Assembly: GCA_009667805.1 (NCBI GenBank)
Contig: CM019066.1
Coordinates: forward strand, 5,394,001-5,458,000
Direction: 5' to 3'
DNA from: Leptobrachium leishanense
Taxonomy: Eukaryota > Chordata > Amphibia > Anura > Megophryidae
DNA: 64,000 nt
Under the pieces are notes generated by a model. The model saw only the letters and a list, made by a program, of their open reading frames with translations. It was not told the origin of the DNA and ran no database searches. A program made the position numbers and the translations under genes. Positions 55,101-64,000 of the stretch are shown here, one piece after another. Every line of letters starts with the position of its first letter. Position 1 is the stretch's first letter.

Positions 55101-55472
55101 AGATACATAGGCCCTTACAAATACTGCGGCGACTCAGCCCGGTTTCCTATGCCTTGGCACTGCCCCCATATCAGGATACACAACGTTTTCCACGTGAGTC
55201 TGTTGAAGCCACTGTTGTGTAATCGTTACTCCAGGGTCCGTGCTCCTCCGCCTCCTGTCTCTGTGGAGGGCGAAGAGGAGTTTGAGGTGCAGGCCATTCT
55301 GGACGCCAGGAGGTCTAGGGGGGGCCTGTACTACTTGGTTGACTGGGTGGGCTACGGTCCTGAGGATCGCTCCTGGCTTCCGGCTGCCGAGGTCCATGCC
55401 CCTCGGTTAGTGAAGGCCTTCTATTTGGCTCATCCCCATGCCCCTGGGGGTCGTCCAGTGGCCGCCCGTTGA
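52159..55472 (+). pseudogene. Pol of the Gypsy element, frameshifted
   Basis: Domains in order: aspartic protease (FLDSGASGNFMD, 52159-52740); reverse transcriptase (about 52745-53435) with [34 protein letters not shown] and the catalytic YLDDILIYS; RNase H (about 53440-54100) with [21 protein letters not shown] and [10 protein letters not shown]; integrase (about 54150-55200) with a Cys pair CEVCTRNK, MDFIVELP, VSDRGTQF and AYHPQRTEQ; then a chromodomain (about 55260-55430) with FEVQAILDARR, YYLVDWVGYGPEDRSWLP. At least six single-base frame changes split it (near 52740, 52870, 53422, 54142, 54297 and 54705). The integrase catalytic-Glu region is altered by the last one. As it stands it cannot make a full polyprotein. 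Confidence 0.9.
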
Positions 55473-55482
55473 GGGGGGGTTC
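55471..55482 (+). other. Polypurine tract
   Basis: GAGGGGGGGTTC directly before the 3' LTR, overlapping the pol stop (TGA at 55470-55472). It is the expected plus-strand primer site. Confidence 0.75.
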
Positions 55483-56327
55483 TGTCACGTACCCCCGTTC
55501 CGGCGGCGCCTGGCAGCAGCGTCCTCGCTGCTCGCTGGCCAGGCGCCGAGTAAATAGCGCCGGTCGCTTCCGCACACGTGGGACGCCGGGAGGCGGGGCC
55601 TCGCGTGATGACGCGGACCCGCCGGGTTTAAAACCCAGCTTCTCCACTATGCAGTGCCCTGACGTGGTAGTTACTTCCCGCAGAGCTCTTGTGCGTTTCT
55701 GGCTAAGAATTATTCTGTGTATCGACCCCTGGCATTGGCAAAACGACTATTCTGTGTATCGACCCCTGGCATTGGCAAAACGACTATTCTGTGTATCGAC
55801 CCTGGCATTGGCAAAACGACTATTCTGTGTATCGACCCCTGGCATTGGCAAAACGACTATTCTGTGTATCGACCCCTGGCATTGGCAAAACGACTATTCT
55901 GTGTATCGACCCCTGGCATTGGCAAAACGACTATTCTGTGTATTGACCCCTGGCTTTGGCGAACGAACCATTCCGTGTATTGACCCCTGGCATTTGTATC
56001 ACTCCTCTATTCTGGTACGGAGGTCAGTCTGTGTGGCACCCTAAGCACATCAGACCACCCCTTGTATTTTGTATGTGCTCTGTACTGCCATCCTATCAAT
56101 CTGTCTAGACGTGCCGACCATTCTAAGGATCGGAAAGGTAGAGAGTGTCCTGTCTCAAGGACTACTAGTCAGAGAGTAGAGGGATTCGTGACGTCTCTTT
56201 TTGTATGTGCTCTGTACTGCCATCCTAGTAGTCTGTCTAGACGTGCCGACCACTCTAAGGATCGGAAGGTTAGAGAGAGACCTGCGTATAGGGACCAACA
56301 CTATAGTAATCAGGGGGATCCGTGACA
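55483..56327 (+). repeat. 3' LTR
   Basis: 845 bp, collinear with the 5' LTR. Visible differences are CTATGCAGTG for CTATGCCAGTG, GGAAAGGTAG for GGAAGGGTAG, AAGGACTAC for AAGGGACTAC, and the short 37-bp unit in third rather than fifth place. High identity indicates a recent insertion. Confidence 0.93.
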
Positions 56328-56332
56328 CCTTC

Positions 56333-57999
56333 TAAATATATTTGGTTTTTCAATGTACATCTGTTCACTGTCTGACCACCCAGCTAACTAAAGATAACTG
56401 ATATGAAGTGCCTGAGTGAGGCATTTCTGGGAATTTCCCAGTCTGGGTTTCCCTGCCCTTTCTTCAGGGAGTGGCTTGTGTGTTTTTATGCATCAAGAGG
56501 GATTGTACCTAAGAGTTGTTAAAAGTGTCTGTCCAAGTTTGAATAAATCTGTCTTTGTTTTTCTGCTCCCAAAATCGCTTCTGTCTGGTTATTGGGGTAT
56601 CCTATGAAGCAATTTGGAGGTCCATAACATAGGAAGCACCTCTTGGCGGAGATACCCAGTCGGGGTATCCAGGAGTCCGGGTACCACTCAATTCTGGTGG
56701 GTTAATCAGGGCAATGTATACATTTAACTGCTGTATAGAAAAGGTAAACTTGCTATTTCTTGGATAAGAGGCTGTCACCCATGTACAGTATCCTATAAAT
56801 GATAGTTTCACTGTAAATAAATACAAATTAATTACTTTCACTGGCAAAAGTATCACTTCCACTAATGGTAAATCCATATGGGTTAAAATTTAATGGGAAA
56901 AAATGATAAATGTGTAAAATGAGAAAGAAAGTCATTACTACGTGCCGGCTTTTAGATTCTAGGAAAACTTAATTTAAAATAATGAGGTTCCAGCCTTAGA
57001 TTTATTCTATCATTAAATATTATTTAGGTTGAGCTAATTAAATTATTAACGTTAACATATAATCTTGATAGCCTTATTTCTATCCTTGGCACCTCCCTTA
57101 TTGTGCCTGGATAATTAGTATGCGTTGCTTGATTAGAAAAGGTATTATTCCAGTGAACAGAAAAACGCGATTAAATTGCGACACGCAAAACTGCTGAATG
57201 AGATCAAAGACTTCTTCTATAATTATTTTTGCATTGTATTACATTTTATTATATTATACTACAAAAGACTGCGATAACCTTTATGAGGTCTGGTCTCAAT
57301 GGATGGATATTTTAGATCTGTTAATGCTAGTAAAAATGGAAAATTGGACCGCAGTGAGTTATGTGATCTTGTATAATTTTACGACTCAAACTGTTATCAC
57401 GTAATATGTGACAGAATATCACACCTCTATTTATAAAACCGTCTTTTGAAAATAAATTGTATATGCCGACATTGAATAAAATAATGTGCTTAAAGGGATA
57501 CACTGCGTACTGTGCTCTGAGCATCCTCCTCCAGGGGGCTTCCAAAAGCTTGGTCTTAGTTCCTCGTTAAAGCTCTGGTCAGTGATTGCTGGCCTGAGCT
57601 TCAGGAACTGGGTACAGGAAGCAGGCACCGATTTGGTCCCACCTCCTCTCCCTCTCAACCACTGAATTGGCTGGGCACTCGCTGGAGCACACGGCTTCCC
57701 AGCAGTCACGTGATATGCCCCAGCTTTCTCAGGGGTCAAGTCGAAGGGAATGCAGTTCCGCCCCTATTTTTTACAGAGGGAACTGAGTTTGCGTTGGTCC
57801 CATATACTATAAAACTTATACTCAGTGTTCAACCATATGTTTCCCTGTTTAGTCACAAAATATATAGGATTTATCAAATATCTTCACAAAAATCCACATA
57901 CATATGTATTAATATAATCACATTTGATTGTGTGTCTGTGTTACGTGTGAGATGATAATTGCTAATTGGGGAACAGGAATCATGGGGCTCCCTCACTGA
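56333..57999. other. Possible LTR remnant then unassigned sequence
   Basis: 56333-56629 contains AATAAATCTGTCTTTG at 56542 and ends ..GTCCATAACA, resembling R-U5 of a retroviral-type LTR whose start would be TGTGGCAG at 50099. The remainder, including a TTAAAGGGATACACTG motif near 57490, shows no gene. Confidence 0.4.
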
Positions 58000-59074
58000 A
58001 GGAATTATTCAGAAAGCACTGAAATTTCGGTACTTTCTCGTTCGGCGCACTAGGGTGCGCTTCTGCGATTTCAGTTCGCTGACCCTATGGTGAATTCACT
58101 ATTCACCGCAGGGTCCCCAACGCGTGCCGAACAAGGAGTCACCGAAAAGACCGCCAAACAGACCGCCAAATGCCGCCGTTGTCCTCCGATCAGCTTACCG
58201 AACACCACAAAGATCGGCGAACTGACCGGCGAACTGCAGAAAAAAAAAGAACGTAAAAATCGTTTAAACCAAACAAAATGCATGAAGATGTGTGGAAATA
58301 ATAAAAATAAGTCCTATAAAAAAAATTATAAAACAGTCTGTTACAGAATATTAAAATTCTATTAATGGATTAGTGGATGACTTCCTGCAGACACAGAATA
58401 TTAAGGGTTATAATATTTAATATGTGGGTAAAAGCTTCTTGATCCAAGGAGAAATCTGACTGCCATTCTGGGGTCAAGAAGGAATTTTTTCCCAGTATGT
58501 TGCATATTGGCGAGCGCTTCAGACTGGGTTTTTTGCCTTCTTTTGGATCAACAGCAGTAGGTTATGTGGGAGAGGCTGAACCCGATGGACGCATGTCTTT
58601 TTTCAGCCTATATAACTATGTAACTATGTAACTATTAAAAAAAATGGAAATCAAACATTTCGCTGAAAAAATCCAGAAAAATGCCCAAAAAATTCTGAAA
58701 AATAAATAAATAACAAGACCTTTTGCTGCAAATGAAAAGAATAAACGGTTGAATTAATAAAAATGCAAATATTTTTTAACATGGAATCCTATGGAATTCA
58801 CCTGTTTAAACCTGTCGAACTGAACCACCAAAAATCTGGGCATTTCCCCAACATGTCGGTGCAGTTCGGCATTCTCTGAATAGATTAATCATTACTTCAC
58901 TATGGGACAATTTCACTGTCGCCAAATTGTGGCAAACTGAGGTGAACTGCGCCGTATTTCTGTCAATTCACCAGTATTTGGCGAATAGACAGCTCTCTGA
59001 ATAGACGAACTGACACGAAATTTCACTGTTTGGTGAAATTCAGTGGCAAGTTCGGCTCTTATTGAATAACCCTA
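58000..59074 (+). mobile_element. TIR-family copy I, split by a CR1 tail
   Basis: Left end AAGGAATTATTCAGAAAGCA, GACCCTATGGTGAATTCAC and TTCACCGCAGGGTCCCC; right part CATGGAATCCTATGGAATTC, CAGCTCTCTGAATAGACG and an end TTCGGCTCTTATTGAATAAC. It belongs with copies A and B (a more divergent subfamily). A 280-bp CR1 3' fragment interrupts it at 58364. Confidence 0.78.
58364..58642 (+). mobile_element. CR1-type LINE 3' end
   Basis: GATGACTTCCTGCAGACACA, GGGTCAAGAAGGAATTTTTT, GGATCAACAGCAGTAGG and GATGGACGCATGTCTTTTTT, ending in the 8-bp repeat tail CTATGTAACTATGTAACTA. Severely 5'-truncated; no coding sequence. Confidence 0.9.
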
Positions 59075-59964
59075 TTATTTTTTTATGACTAGACCTCTGG
59101 GCTACCAGGAAGGCAAGAGCATGTCACATACGGAGGACTGGAGAGAGACCAGCAGTATACTGACAAGAAGGCGAGATTTATTAGAGAATATGATTAAAAT
59201 GGGAGGGGGAGGCTTAATCTTTAAACCCTTTGCCCCCCTCCCATATTAACCCTGGAGCATCCCTTTTTTTTATTTAATCGGCAAGTAGGATGTAAAATAA
59301 TATAAAAATAGCCGTTCATGCACAAAATATTACAAAAAGAAACCTCTGCTGGAAATGCACAACTTTTATTACGACATAAAAAGCTAATGAAATATCTGTG
59401 CAAACATGTAAACGTCTTGTGCTTAATTCTTGGAAAATGATGACAATCAAATGGCAGGTGTTAAATTATTTTAATTGGCCGGCCAAGACAGATGGCACAG
59501 AAAAAGACTACGAGGATGACCGCTGGCAAGGGATACGTGAATGTGCTCTTCATTTCTTGTAATATTTTATGCATATTAGCATTTTATGCACTATGATACA
59601 ATATGGATAAGTGTTGCTAGAGAAAAGTTAAAATATGTTCTGCATAATTAATTGTTCGGGTGCATCAATATATCATGGAGTTGTTCTTTTCTGTGTCTTT
59701 TGGGATGCCGGATTATGTACGTGTTCTTGAGCAATCATCGCCATAGAGGTGGTCTTGGATCATGGTTTCTACAATGGCCAATGACTTCTCAACACTCCTC
59801 ACAAAGTAATGGAACATATTTGTTATGTCGGCCAGAGTGGGATTTATGATAACAATTAGAAATGTAGACGGTTGCCCTTCAATGACTTATTATTCAGGTT
59901 TCGATGATGTTCCCAGTTCACTTGTTCTGTTACAGTGGAAACGTAGGGCTCTAGATTTAATTAT
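59075..59964. other. Unassigned stretch
   Basis: No gene or repeat family recognised. Confidence 0.4.
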
Positions 59965-60555
59965 ACATACATACAGAAAAGGCGGTGTCGTGCCCACCTG
60001 GGCGACTGCAACGACCACAAGTAACAACCCAATTCATGTGTAAAACATAACAAGAGAAAAGTGTCACCTGCGCTCATTACTATATAGCTCCATGTGAAAC
60101 AAAACCCAATCAGAAGTTTTGGTTTACTTGAATGGCCATTGAAGTGTAAGCTCACCTGCCGCGTCAAGCCACCTCTAGTAAGGTGAGTCCTAGATAATAA
60201 AGAAACCAGAAGCTGCTCCTCTGAGCAACCGTACACTCTCTTTCTGCTTCTCAGCTAAGAGGCAAAAAAGTGGGTTTTATTTATACACTCACCAAATACT
60301 TCTACTTTGGGGTTAAAAACAAAAACATGGAAAAGGAACAGCAGCAAAAATGACCTAACTGGTGTTACAACAAAATATACATACATACAGAGAAACCTCT
60401 GACTGTGTTTTGTTTCACATGGCGTAGTATAGAAATGAGCGCAGATGACACTTTTTTCTTGTTTTGTTTTATACATGAACTTGGTTGTTACTCCTGGTCG
60501 TTGCAGCCACCCTGGTGGGTACAGGCGCAACACCTCTTTTTCTGTATGTATGTAT
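59965..60555. repeat. Inverted duplication with 276-bp spacer
   Basis: 59965-60110 and 60387-60555 are inverted copies of a block with TTTTGTTTCACATGG, AATGAGCGCAG.TGACAC, GGTCGTTGCAG and TCTGTATGTATGTAT, roughly 80% alike by eye. They may be two opposed copies of a retroposon or one fold-back element. No coding content. Confidence 0.78.
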
Positions 60556-61596
60556 ATTTTACTGTAAGACCCGAAAGCAGCTTTTTTTAAAAAAAAAAAA
60601 AAGTGGCCAATAGAATGAAATTGAACCCGTGGTTTGCTCGTTAAGCCTTGATACATTTATTGCTCATTCCGGAATCATTGATTTCGATTTTTTTCCCCCC
60701 AACATTTGCCTGTTTTTGAACACGTTATTCCTTACTGACCTATTAGTGTATTTCTGGTAATACATCTCACTGACCCCAACATTTCTTTTCTGTTCTTCAT
60801 GGCTCGTTTCTGGCTTACCTCTTGCTAAGATGGATCTGTTAGCTTCCCGACATGATCCAGTGTGTTGCGGCTTCTGAGATGTAGCCGTTGTTAACTTCCG
60901 TGCGGCAATTATCTGTCCGTAATGAAATATTTGTGCAGACTCGCCAATTTTTAGGCATGTAGCCATTTTTCACATTCAAAAGTTAATATGCTTACAGGCC
61001 CAATACTTTTTTTCCCTACTTGTTTATTTCCCAACAGTCATTAATGGATCTGTGCCGTGTCTGTATTTATTTCCCATTATATATCTTTGCCTGTAGTTAG
61101 CTTTTTATGAGTTTGTGAATTGTGTGTTCCCTCTGCCATCTGCTGCTCATTGATTTGAGAAATAAAAAAAAAAAGATCCTGCATATTAATTGTTATTCGT
61201 TTCACAGGAAATCGATATCCAAAGACCTTGATGTTCCTGATTTACCTACAGACCTCGGATTTAATACATATCTCCTAATAACTACATGGAGAAAAAGGCA
61301 ATGCACTGGAATATGTATGGAGTAGAGTATCTCGATATCTGCGACCAGGGATCTACGAGTGTTAAAATTAGTGTGCAACAATTCACATTCTGAATCCTAA
61401 AAAGTTCTAAGCACCCCCCCAACTAGCAATAAAATGGACACTGACTTTTTATAACTGCTTCTCCAAGTGATGCATAAATCTACAATACAGGCATCTATTC
61501 GTCTTGTAAAAAAAACAAAACAAAAACCAAGATTGATGATAAAGTGACATTATGTGGTAAACTGTGTAATTATTTGGATTTGAAATTGGGTTTTTG
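60556..61596. other. Unassigned stretch
   Basis: No gene accepted. A 100-aa minus ORF (60966-60664) contains an AGAG|GTAAGCC donor-like site but no supporting acceptor. Confidence 0.35.
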
Positions 61597-61921
61597 AAAA
61601 CACGTGGCATTCAGTACCCCCATTCACTCCCGAGATCGAGATTAGTGATGGGCCGAACACCCCCGTGTTCTCAAACTCGAACACAATTCGAACACCATGC
61701 AAGTCAATGGGGCTCGAACGGTCGAAAATTAAGGTCCCCTCCAAGAGAGCATATATGCAAGTTATTGGCCATAAAAGGTGTATGGGGGTCCGGTTACTGC
61801 CCTGGGGGGACAGGAAACAATGAAATTAACCCTTTCACTGCTGAGTGCTGAGCTATTTCACCGCTGTGTGGTGAGCTCATTTTTATCGCTTTTGCTCATG
61901 TTTAAACACGATTTGAAGCCA

Positions 61922-62015
61922 TGGGAAATGTTTGACCAACAATGAGGTGGGAAATGTTTGACCAACAAGGAGTGGGAAATGTTTGACGAACAATGAGTGG
62001 GAAATGTTTATGAAT
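61922..62015. repeat. Short tandem repeat, about 26 bp unit
   Basis: Three to four copies of GGGAAATGTTTGACCAACAA + TGAGT inside the hAT-like element. Confidence 0.88.
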
Positions 62016-62128
62016 CCCATTGGCTTCAATGTTAAAAATATTCCCGTTTTATTTCAGTATCTAATAAACCGTTTATTATTATATCCTGCAGTAAAGAGTC
62101 TCTTTATTTTTAGATTTTTTAGGATCTT

Positions 62129-62908
62129 TTAACCCCTTAACGCCGCAGGACGTACCATTACGTCCAGCATTAGGCGAACTTTAACGCCACAGGACGTATT
62201 GGTATGTCCACGGCATCTGCAACCCCCTCCGGCCATACTCACCTCCTCCGGTCTCTCCCTCGCTGCTCTGACTCCCGTGGAGTCAGATCGGCGGGTTTTA
62301 CTCCTCCCAGCGCACTGACGTCATCGCGCCTGAAGGGGAGGGGGGGATCCTTTGGATCCCTCTATATCCCCATTGCCGGGGACTAGGAGGCTGGGGCCAG
62401 CATTGCTGGAAAGGTCACAGCCTGACCTTTCCAGTGATGTAGGGGTTAACCCCGTAGTTGCCAGGTCGTGGCCTGGCACCAATCAGTGCACGAACGTGGC
62501 CTTTTTCTGGTGGGGGCCGCCATCTTGGATGGCAGCCCCACCTCTGGGTCCCCCCTGCGTCAACTGACTCATCGCGCCATGACCACATATGACCGCAAAG
62601 GCTCGGATAATAAAATTAAAAAAAAAATACTTTACACACTGTGGATGATTAAAATTTTATTGAAAATTCACGTTTACTTTTTTTTATTTTTTTGTTATAG
62701 CATTTTGGCAGGGCATGACATATACATATAATTATGATATATTATTAATCTGCCGAGTCTGCCGGAAAGAACAATATATAATTTGTCTGGGTGGTATAAT
62801 AATACGTGACTTAAAACCATGTTTAAAACGGTCAAAATGAGCTTGGCAAACTTCTACTTCCGAAACAGCGCCGAAGTTGTAAAATTGCTCCCGTCCTTAA
62901 GGGGTTAA
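62129..62908. mobile_element. piggyBac-like element nested in the hAT-like element
   Basis: TTAA at both ends (62129-62132, 62905-62908); termini TTAACCCCTTAACGCCGC and GTCCTTAAGGGGTTAA. The 780-bp interior holds a perfect 12-bp hairpin CTGGAAAGGTCA / TGACCTTTCCAG (62407-62435), and a right half shared with 35410-35940. No transposase. Confidence 0.87.
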
Positions 62909-63336
62909 GCATTTTTTGGAATTTTTTTGAAAACTTTTTTTCTCGAACTTTCCGCGAACGTCCCTGAAAAGTTCGAACTTCGCAAACTTTCGAACAGCCG
63001 ATGTTCGAATCGAACTTCGAACTGATTCGAACAGGCAGCCCATCCATAATCAAGATATCTCAGGCTTCAAAGGCACCATCCGGTGCCTCGATATCGCGAT
63101 CTCTCTATCTGCAGCGCTCCAGCCCAAAAGCAAATGAAATTAGTTTGCAGCAAACCCCGAGGGAAACACCCTTGTATGCAATAGGAAAAAATAGGAGGTT
63201 GCTATACCAGCCAGCCAGAGGTAATAGGGGTACCAATTAAAACTTAACTTTTAATAGTATATAACAAAATCAACCTAACACACATAAGAGACATAAAGAC
63301 GGAGTGTCTAATTGGGTATGCTAACACTCCCATGTA

Positions 63337-64000
63337 TTAACCCTTTCACTGCGGAGGACACGCTCCGCGCGTCCACCCGCAGGTAGGGTTCCATGCGGAG
63401 GACGCGCTGAGTGCGTCCTCCCTTTGCGGCCAGCGATCGGGTGGATTCCGGCCGATCACTGTGCCCCCCCGGTGCGGTCTGATATCCTCGATGTCAGCCC
63501 AACACCCGGAACCGCCGCCGGCACAATTAGATGTCATTGCGGTGGCGCGATGACATCTAATTCAGGCGCCCCCCCCGCATGTGCGGAGGAGGCGCCTGAA
63601 AGGGAGGGGGAGGTCCTTTGGACCTCTCTCCCTCCCGATCGCCGGGGTGCAGAGGGTTAATCCAGGCACCGTTTGGAAGGGCACAGTCTACCCTTCCTAA
63701 CGGTACCTGGCATTAACCCCATGGGGGCCGGATCACGAATCGGCGCCGAAAAGCGCCGGTTCGTGATCCTTTCCCGGAGCCTCCGGGAACTCCCCCTGAG
63801 GACTGGCGTCATCGTGCATAGCACGATGACGCCAGTCCTGGAGTTAACTTCTAACTGCCACCAATGGTGGAGATAGGGGGTTCATTGGAACCCCTATCTC
63901 CCGATCCGTGGCAGCTAGGGGTTAATTTTTTGTACTGTTGGATCGGCCAGAGCATGGCCGTTCCAACGATACCAAACATGATCATGAAAAAGTTTTTTAA
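63337..64000. mobile_element. piggyBac-like element, cut by window end
   Basis: Left end TTAACCCTTTCACTGCGGAG after a TTAA at 63337-63340. The interior is a chain of hairpins: 63525-63562, 63661-63718, 63729-63768, a perfect 19-bp one at 63799-63839, and one at 63870-63902. No coding sequence. The right terminus is beyond 64000. Confidence 0.75.

Larger units (their letters stand above)
50307..56327 (+). mobile_element. Ty3/Gypsy chromovirus (Sushi-type) retrotransposon, complete
   Basis: LTRs of 847 and 845 bp (TGTCACG...GTGACA) enclose gag and pol. The pentamer CCTTC flanks the element (50302-50306, 56328-56332). Order is gag, protease, RT, RNase H, integrase and a chromodomain at the C-terminus; no envelope gene. 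It may be inserted into an older LTR, because a TGTGGCAG start lies at 50099 and an AATAAA-containing piece follows the right end. Confidence 0.95.
61643..63048. mobile_element. hAT-like element, split by a piggyBac-like element
   Basis: Left end TAGTGATGGGCCGAACAC, right end GCAGCCCATCCATA, flanked by ATCGAGAT and ATCAAGAT (7 of 8). The interior has GTTCGAA-rich arms, a short 26-bp tandem repeat, and the core CAGTAAAGAGTCTCTTTATT also seen in the TIR family. No transposase. Confidence 0.82.
61605..63180. mobile_element. piggyBac-like MITE remnant, host of the hAT nest
   Basis: CCCATTCACTCCCGAGATCG (left, up to 61642) and AAGATATCTCAGGCTTCAAA...CTGCAG...CCCAAAAGCAAATGAAA (right, from 63049) are adjoining parts of the family seen at 15064 and 5471. 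The element was split by the hAT element at 61643-63048; its outer termini are degraded. Confidence 0.65.

Noticed and set aside
60664..60966. 100-aa minus-strand ORF with a GTAAGCC donor-like site
   Set aside because: No clear acceptor, no recognised domain, and it lies in unassigned AT-rich sequence.

Overview
This window looks like a gene-poor, transposon-saturated stretch of a large vertebrate genome, most probably an anuran amphibian. That is an inference from the repeat content: CR1-type LINEs with an ATGTAACT tail, piggyBac-like TTAA elements beginning TTAACCC, many hAT and PIF/Harbinger-like non-autonomous elements, a tRNA-derived SINE with an L2-like tail, a Tc1 element, an L1-clade LINE and a chromodomain Ty3/Gypsy element of Sushi type. 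I see no bacterial genes, no rRNA or tRNA gene and no CRISPR array. The only trace of a possible host gene is one 95-bp exon-like block with good splice signals on the minus strand (11003-11097).

Layout. 1-11 kb: a 28-bp minisatellite at the edge, copies of an approximately 0.9-kb TIR family (TIR CAGGGTTATTCAAAGAGA, apparent 3-bp target duplications), piggyBac-like MITEs, a tRNA-SINE, and a 1.27-kb poly-A retroposon with a 14-bp target duplication. 11-15 kb: the candidate exon, then a Tc1 transposon carrying two later insertions (a satellite-bearing hAT element and a Harbinger-like MITE). 15-21.6 kb: a long minus-strand CR1 LINE with endonuclease and RT remnants, split by a TIR-family element. 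23.6-30.8 kb: a full-length L1-clade LINE with a 14-bp target duplication and poly-A, an uninterrupted ORF2 and an ORF1 with one frameshift. 31-36.6 kb: L2, SINE and piggyBac remnants and a hammerhead-ribozyme-like motif. 36.6-39.6 kb: a 25-bp tandem array invaded by a CR1 fragment and by a solo LTR. 39.9-44.7 kb: more TIR elements and a decayed ORF of unknown origin. 44.7-50.1 kb: a second satellite-bearing hAT, then a Harbinger-like element holding two further hAT insertions. 50.3-56.3 kb: a complete 6.0-kb Gypsy/chromovirus element with LTRs, gag, broken pol and a C-terminal chromodomain. 58-64 kb: another TIR-family copy, an inverted duplication, and a piggyBac-in-hAT-in-piggyBac nest running off the window.

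The most interesting structure is a set of three separate hAT insertions (11957-13372, 44691-46734, 47527-48237), each with its own 8-bp target duplication and the same plan: terminal repeat, a minisatellite built from a CAGCTCAYATGGAT..GCCCC motif, a GC-rich long palindrome, terminal repeat. They look like one mobile minisatellite-plus-palindrome cassette, and their long ORFs are only a by-product of the repeat. A second notable point is the Gypsy element, whose predicted transcript 5' end is complementary to the primer-binding position just inside the LTR, as in self-priming Tf1/Sushi elements.

All element boundaries and percentages were read by eye. Target duplications and terminal motifs quoted are visible in the sequence; family assignments rest on established family hallmarks.
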